Positions 44,971-48,015 of a stretch of 48,015 nt of DNA are shown here, in pieces. The notes beneath the pieces are model-generated. The model was not told where the DNA came from, searched no databases, and saw nothing but the letters and a program-made list of their open reading frames with translations. The translations under genes and the position numbers were made by a program. The stretch comes from Eisenbergiella porci. Its GTDB lineage: Bacteria; Bacillota; Clostridia; Lachnospirales; Lachnospiraceae. The DNA lies in assembly GCF_009696275.1 (NCBI RefSeq), contig NZ_VUMI01000042.1, forward strand, positions 1 through 48,015, read 5' to 3'. The stretch's first letter is position 1, and each line of letters starts with the position of its first letter.

Positions 44971-45120
44971 TTAATAATTTAATTGTTCAATATTATAAAA
45001 ATCACAATAAGTTTTAGGTATAATATCAGCTAAGGCAACAAATAAAAAACACATAACAACAAGTATTATAATTATATTAAGAATAATTTTTCTTTTAATA
45101 AAAGCGCTATTATAAATTAT
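44971..45120 (-). pseudogene. short membrane-protein-like coding remnant
   Basis: An open minus-strand frame of 50 codons reads a Lys/Arg-rich start, one membrane helix (IILNIIIILVVMCFLFVAL) and a 17-residue tail ending with TAA at 44971. It has no usual start codon (a TGA precedes it), so it may be the 3' stump of a lost gene. The remaining bases of 44954-45414 are AT-rich and otherwise hold only the features listed. Confidence 0.35.
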
Positions 45121-45160
45121 TCATAATTAAATTTTGAGTATCAACAATCAACAATATCAT
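45110..45160 (-). pseudogene. 16-residue ORF resembling the start of a hydrolase gene
   Basis: GGGAGG stands 7 bp before an ATG at 45160, and the frame reads MILLIVDTQNLI before stopping at 45110. LIVDTQN looks like the beginning of an isochorismatase-like cysteine hydrolase. It may be a truncated gene or a small leader peptide for the downstream glycosyltransferase cassette. Confidence 0.3.
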
Positions 45161-45205
45161 TCTATTACCTCCCAAATTCAAATTTGTCGCTTTCTTCATA
45201 CTCAT

Positions 45206-45234
45206 ATTATAACAGTTCCATATATCCGCCACAA
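45206..45234 (-). promoter_or_regulatory. candidate leftward promoter for the AT-rich cassette
   Basis: On the minus strand TATAAT (45206-45211) is preceded at exactly 17 bp by TTGTGG (45229-45234), a weak -35. It reads toward the small ORF at 45160 and the three cassette genes. Confidence 0.4.
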
Positions 45235-45322
45235 TAAAAATCAGCATACCCCTTAACAATTTTTCTGTCTTGAAAAATGAACACTTTTTCTTTCTTCCTC
45301 TTGATTACCCACCACAGAAAAG

Positions 45323-45385
45323 AAAAAGCCCTGTCAAGAGCCTTGCCACCATTGGTGGTGCTTTGCACTCTTTACTGGGCTTTTT
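45323..45385. terminator. long bidirectional terminator at the mobile-element border
   Basis: AAAAAGCCC (45323-45331) pairs with GGGCTTTTT (45377-45385). The stem continues inward with a mismatch (GTCAAGAG against CTCTTTAC) and an apical CCACCA/TGGTGG hairpin. It lies 30 bp past the stop of the Xre regulator gene and insulates it from the glycan cassette. Confidence 0.8.
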
Positions 45386-45414
45386 GTTTGCTGTATCTTT
45401 CATGCAAGAGGAAA

Positions 45415-46086
45415 TCAAAGTCCTCTGTTCCATTTTGCTTTTAGATAATCTTCATAGTCCGTTTCATTGAAGTCTAATTGTGGCGAAGTGTCGGGAATGT
45501 TGTTTTTGTTGTCAATGTCCGCAAGTTGACGGAATATCCAGTCATCATAAGGGTCTTGATATTTATACTCTTTGGGTTGTTCTCTGTATCGGTCTAAACC
45601 TCGCATTTCCTTATGTACTTTCATCATGCGTTCTATTTTTTGACGCTGTATTAACTGTTTGATTTCCATAAGTTCTTCCAACTCCGTAACCTCATTGGTA
45701 ATGTAGTTATGGATATACTGTATGAGTTTATATACCTTGTAAAATCTGCATTCTTTTTCGTCATTGAAAAATTCATTTTCAGACAGATAATCTAAAGAAA
45801 CATTGAAGTCCTGTTCCCGTTTGATAATATCCATGATATATGGCTCGGTGTGGTCAATATACTTCCATTCTCCCGATAATAATTCATTAGGTGTTACCTC
45901 CAACACGTCCATTATCTTTTCCAGTGTATCAAAGGTAGGATAATTCACGCCACGTTCAATCTTGGAAAGGCTCTGCATATTGATACCGATTTTGTCCGCA
46001 AGTTCCTGTTGTTTCATTCCTCTGTGTTTTCTTATGGTCTGTATGTTCTCTCCTAAGAAACTGATTTTCTTTTCATAATGCTCCAT
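45415..46086 (-). CDS. Xre-family transcriptional regulator of the integrative element
   Basis: 223 aa. An HTH_3 domain lies at about 13-70 (IRKHRGMKQQELADKIGIN, SLSKIERGVNYPTFDTLEKI), followed by a charged, helical C-terminal region of about 150 residues that probably mediates oligomerisation. It is transcribed away from the Rep gene. Its promoter and the Rep promoter face each other back to back with an inverted repeat between them, which suggests repression of both. AAAGGAG lies 13 bp before the ATG, farther than usual. Confidence 0.85.
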   Translation of the reverse strand: MEHYEKKISFLGENIQTIRKHRGMKQQELADKIGINMQSLSKIERGVNYPTFDTLEKIMDVLEVTPNELLSGEWKYIDHTEPYIMDIIKREQDFNVSLDYLSENEFFNDEKECRFYKVYKLIQYIHNYITNEVTELEELMEIKQLIQRQKIERMMKVHKEMRGLDRYREQPKEYKYQDPYDDWIFRQLADIDNKNNIPDTSPQLDFNETDYEDYLKAKWNRGL

Positions 46087-46135
46087 GACTTAGTATAAAC
46101 ACTCCTTTCGTTACTTTTTTGGTATTTATAAGCAT

Positions 46136-46164
46136 ATAATACTTAATATATATCGAAAAGTCAA
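46136..46164 (-). promoter_or_regulatory. promoter of the Xre regulator
   Basis: On the minus strand -35 TTGACT (46159-46164) and -10 TATTAT (46136-46141) are 17 bp apart, about 50 bp before the ATG at 46086. Confidence 0.65.
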
Positions 46165-46179
46165 CAAAAATTTCTTGAC
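46160..46179. promoter_or_regulatory. candidate operator between the divergent -35 elements
   Basis: GTCAA (46160-46164) and TTGAC (46175-46179) form an inverted repeat 10 bp apart. Each half overlaps the -35 of one of the two divergent promoters. A dimeric Xre protein bound here would cover both promoters. Confidence 0.4.
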
Positions 46180-46203
46180 AAGTAATTCTAATGGCGTTAT
46201 TAT
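46175..46203 (+). promoter_or_regulatory. promoter for the Rep/Xis genes
   Basis: A perfect -35 TTGACA (46175-46180), a 17-bp spacer and -10 TATTAT (46198-46203). Transcription would give a leader of over 300 nt before the rep start, with hairpins ACGAGCCT/AGGCTCGT (about 46351-46370), GAACGCC/GGCGTTC (about 46408-46425) and CCCCG/CGGGG (about 46512-46527). Confidence 0.7.
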
Positions 46204-46543
46204 CGTATCAGGCAGAGTGATTAAGCACACTAGGGTCAATCACACGCTTGAGTAAGCATAGAAAAGATGTATTTTCACTTTGATAGCATGAATAAGCATG
46301 GACTACCAGACCGAAAATAAGGTTTCTGACTGGGGCTGTTCCGTTTAGCCACGAGCCTTACAAGGCTCGTAAGCGTTAAGAACGGAGCAGACACAGGAAG
46401 AAAAGGAACGCCTTTCGGCGTTCGTAAAGGGCGTATATGTAACACCGCCCTGCACATACATGTCATAGTACCTAGAAACTGTGATAAATAAAGGAAAAAA
46501 CACGATTTTTACCCCGCAAAAAACGGGGCATACGAAAGGAGCA
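46204..46543 (+). other. structured non-coding leader upstream of rep, possible oriT region
   Basis: This 340-bp stretch has no convincing gene. It holds three GC-rich small hairpins and direct runs such as AAGCA repeats near 46225-46300. In Tn916-type elements the transfer origin lies next to the relaxase/Rep gene, so an origin of transfer or replication here is possible. No nick sequence could be recognised with confidence. Confidence 0.35.
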
Positions 46544-46631
46544 ATGCACTATAACTACACACAAAAATTTATCCGTTAAGATTGATTACATCAGCATTGT
46601 ATTTGATACTGCAACCGCCGAAGATGTTATC
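46544..46631 (+). pseudogene. frameshifted 5' end of the rep gene
   Basis: GAAAGGAG is ideally placed before ATG 46544, but that frame stops at TAA 46577-46579 after 11 codons. From about 46568 onward a different frame (KIDYISIVFDTATAED) runs without stops into the annotated Rep frame. Removing one A from the A5 run at 46563-46567 joins the two into a continuous protein start (MHYNYTQNLSVKIDYISIVF). So a one-base insertion in a homopolymer (real or a sequencing error) probably breaks the gene. Confidence 0.6.
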
Positions 46632-47642
46632 ATGTACATTTTAGGTTTACCGACTGACATTTTCAATGTCTATCCGGCAACCGTTAAATTCAAGACCTAT
46701 CAGGCACGCTGGCAGATTGGAGATATTTATGTATCGGGGGACGCAAGAAAGACAGAGGACAACCCACAGGGGCTAGGCTGTTATCTTGTTATGACTGGCA
46801 GAGGCTGTGATGATATTTTCCGTATTCTCGACAGTAGGAATGATACCTTTGGGGATATGTTCAGACGCTGTGAGCGAAGATACGGACTGGATAACTTCCA
46901 CTTCACAAGGCTTGATATTGCCATTGATGATAAGAACGAAAAACCATTCTTTACCATAGAGCAGATAAAAAAGAAATGCGAAAAAGAGGAATTTATCTCA
47001 AATAGTGAGGGCTACCACTTTGATGAAAGCAAGTTTGACGATTTCGACACCGCAAAGACCGTTTATATCGGTGCTGGGAAATCGGGATTGTCCTACCGCT
47101 TTTATGACAAGGATAAGGAAGTCTGTTCAAAGTATAATAAGACGCTTGATGAAGTCGGCAGTTGGAAACGGACAGAAATGCAACTGCGTGATGATAAGGC
47201 TCATGCCTTTGCCATGACATTCAAGGACAGACCTCTTGAACTTGGGGAACTGGCTTTTGGGCTATTGGCAAACAACCTACGCTTTGTCGTGCCAAACAGA
47301 AATGAAAGTAATAAGAGCAGATGGAAAACGTGTCGGTTTTGGGAACGCTTTTTAGGGGCTGTGGAAGTCTTAAAACTGCAAGTACCGAAACTACATAATT
47401 CTCTTGAGGAAACACAGCAATGGCTCACAGAGGGTGGCGTGATTTCCGCTGTCAAAAGTTTTTACTTCTTAGAAGAACATGACGCATTAGGTGGACTGGA
47501 AAAAGTGGGAACTATGCTTGACAGGGCAAGATACAGCAGTTCCCTTTCCAGTAAATTAACCGCCCACTTACAGAGGATAGACCGCACCGACCTTATCCCC
47601 TATATCCAGTATGACACGAAACAAGGGAAAGGGGGTATCTGA
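46632..47642 (+). CDS. Rep_trans family replication initiator/relaxase (Tn916 Orf20-like)
   Basis: 336 aa from the first in-frame ATG, but the true protein probably begins about 29 codons earlier (see the frameshift at 46563-46567). Motifs of the Rep_trans/MobT type are present: [13 protein letters not shown] (metal and catalytic region), YRFYDKDKE and [13 protein letters not shown]. Such proteins nick the transfer origin and start rolling-circle replication and mobilisation of Tn916-family and related mobilisable elements. Its stop overlaps the xis start by one base (TGATG). Loss of the N-terminal ~29 residues may impair function. Confidence 0.8.
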   Translation: MYILGLPTDIFNVYPATVKFKTYQARWQIGDIYVSGDARKTEDNPQGLGCYLVMTGRGCDDIFRILDSRNDTFGDMFRRCERRYGLDNFHFTRLDIAIDDKNEKPFFTIEQIKKKCEKEEFISNSEGYHFDESKFDDFDTAKTVYIGAGKSGLSYRFYDKDKEVCSKYNKTLDEVGSWKRTEMQLRDDKAHAFAMTFKDRPLELGELAFGLLANNLRFVVPNRNESNKSRWKTCRFWERFLGAVEVLKLQVPKLHNSLEETQQWLTEGGVISAVKSFYFLEEHDALGGLEKVGTMLDRARYSSSLSSKLTAHLQRIDRTDLIPYIQYDTKQGKGGI

Positions 47643-47845
47643 TGAATAACAACGATATTCCCGTATGGGAAAAATACACTCTTACCATTGAAGAAGCGTC
47701 AAAGTATTTCCGTATCGGAGAAAACAAGTTAAGACGCTTGGCAGAGGAAAACAAGGACGCTGGCTGGCTCATTATGAATGGCAACCGCATACAGATTAAA
47801 CGCCGACAGTTTGAAAAGGTCATTGATAAATTGGACGCAATCTAA
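47642..47845 (+). CDS. xis: Tn916-family excisionase Xis
   Basis: A 67-aa protein that closely resembles the Tn916 Xis I recall ([52 protein letters not shown]). It is a winged-helix DNA-bending factor that helps the tyrosine integrase excise the element. The start overlaps the rep stop. The integrase gene expected right after xis does not start in the remaining 170 bp. Confidence 0.92.
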   Translation: MNNNDIPVWEKYTLTIEEASKYFRIGENKLRRLAEENKDAGWLIMNGNRIQIKRRQFEKVIDKLDAI

Positions 47846-48015
47846 TGCAAATGAGCCTTGTATGTGTTATGATGAACACAAGTCATATCAAGGTGTTGTC
47901 CGGCAAATTAAATGATGTTCCATCCGGCAGATTATTTCGTGCCGATTTGGGATCTCTACAGATAGGTTAGTCATTTTAAAAGTAATTGTTTCTGCGAATT
48001 GTTTTCCTGACAGAA
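47846..48015. other. sequence after xis with no integrase start
   Basis: In Tn916 relatives int follows xis closely. Here I find no int N-terminus in any frame. On the minus strand an open frame (LSGKQFAETITFKM...) enters from the right window edge and stops near 47902; it may be the end of a neighbouring gene, so the element could be truncated at about this point. Too short to be sure. Confidence 0.3.

Overview
The window looks like a chromosomal piece of a Gram-positive anaerobe of the Clostridia, most likely a Lachnospiraceae. This rests on strong GGAGG ribosome binding sites, sigma-A-type promoters, a membrane-anchored GH25 lysozyme with Big_2 domains, small EamA/SMR half-transporters and a Tn916-family Xis/Rep pair. 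Placement below family level is not possible from the sequence alone. I saw no rRNA, tRNA or CRISPR array.

Layout. (1) 1-4.9 kb: hairpin-rich DNA, then a large cell-wall lysozyme on the minus strand. (2) 5.1-8 kb: a small zinc-ribbon protein, a pair of half-size EamA-type transporters (flippase-like), a second hairpin-rich spacer with a G-rich tract, and a membrane-anchored SGNH-fold protein whose catalytic Ser and His are both replaced. (3) 8-14.2 kb, minus strand: an operon behind a consensus promoter (TTGACA/TATAAT) with a multi-TM protein, an MBOAT acyltransferase, its SGNH partner and a DUF6077-like membrane protein interrupted by one in-frame TGA. (4) 14.2-21.5 kb, minus strand: a seven-gene operon (FAD oxidoreductase, GT2, SDR epimerase, multi-TM protein, TIM-barrel isomerase, GT2, acyltransferase-3). 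(5) 21.7-24.4 kb, plus strand: a second MBOAT/SGNH pair. (6) 24.4-33.6 kb, minus strand: an eight-gene operon with a GtrB-like GT2, a YdjC deacetylase, a DUF6056-like multi-TM protein, a FkbH-like protein, an acyl carrier protein, a third MBOAT, another GT2 and an SGNH lipoprotein. (7) 33.7-39.4 kb: a GT39/ArnT-like transferase, UDP-glucuronate 4-epimerase, UDP-glucose dehydrogenase and another GT-C-like protein. (8) 39.4-45.2 kb: a truncated SGNH fragment beside a decayed IS21-family element, then an AT-rich three-gene cassette (GT2, RffA/WecE-like aminotransferase, GT). (9) 45.3-48 kb: the regulatory, replication and excision module of a Tn916-family integrative element (Xre regulator, Rep_trans protein with a likely 5' frameshift, Xis). 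No integrase is visible before the window ends.

How it fits together. This is a locus for building and decorating a cell-envelope glycan. Several GtrB-like polyprenyl-phosphate glycosyltransferases, GT-C-like membrane proteins and an ArnE/ArnF-like half-transporter pair match the logic of three-component glycan modification, in which a lipid-linked sugar is made inside, flipped, and transferred outside. Ugd and the 4-epimerase would supply UDP-GlcA and UDP-GalA. Three MBOATs, one acyltransferase-3 and several SGNH proteins would add acyl groups. The two most distinctive ideas are a FkbH-ACP-MBOAT cassette that could deliver a three-carbon acyl group (for example glyceryl) from a carrier protein to the glycan, and a GtrB-YdjC-ArnT-like trio resembling the Francisella FlmF2/NaxD/FlmK route for exporting a deacetylated (cationic) amino sugar. 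Both are inferences from gene content and motifs. I see no priming transferase, Wzx/Wzy pair or ABC exporter here, so the backbone machinery is probably elsewhere.
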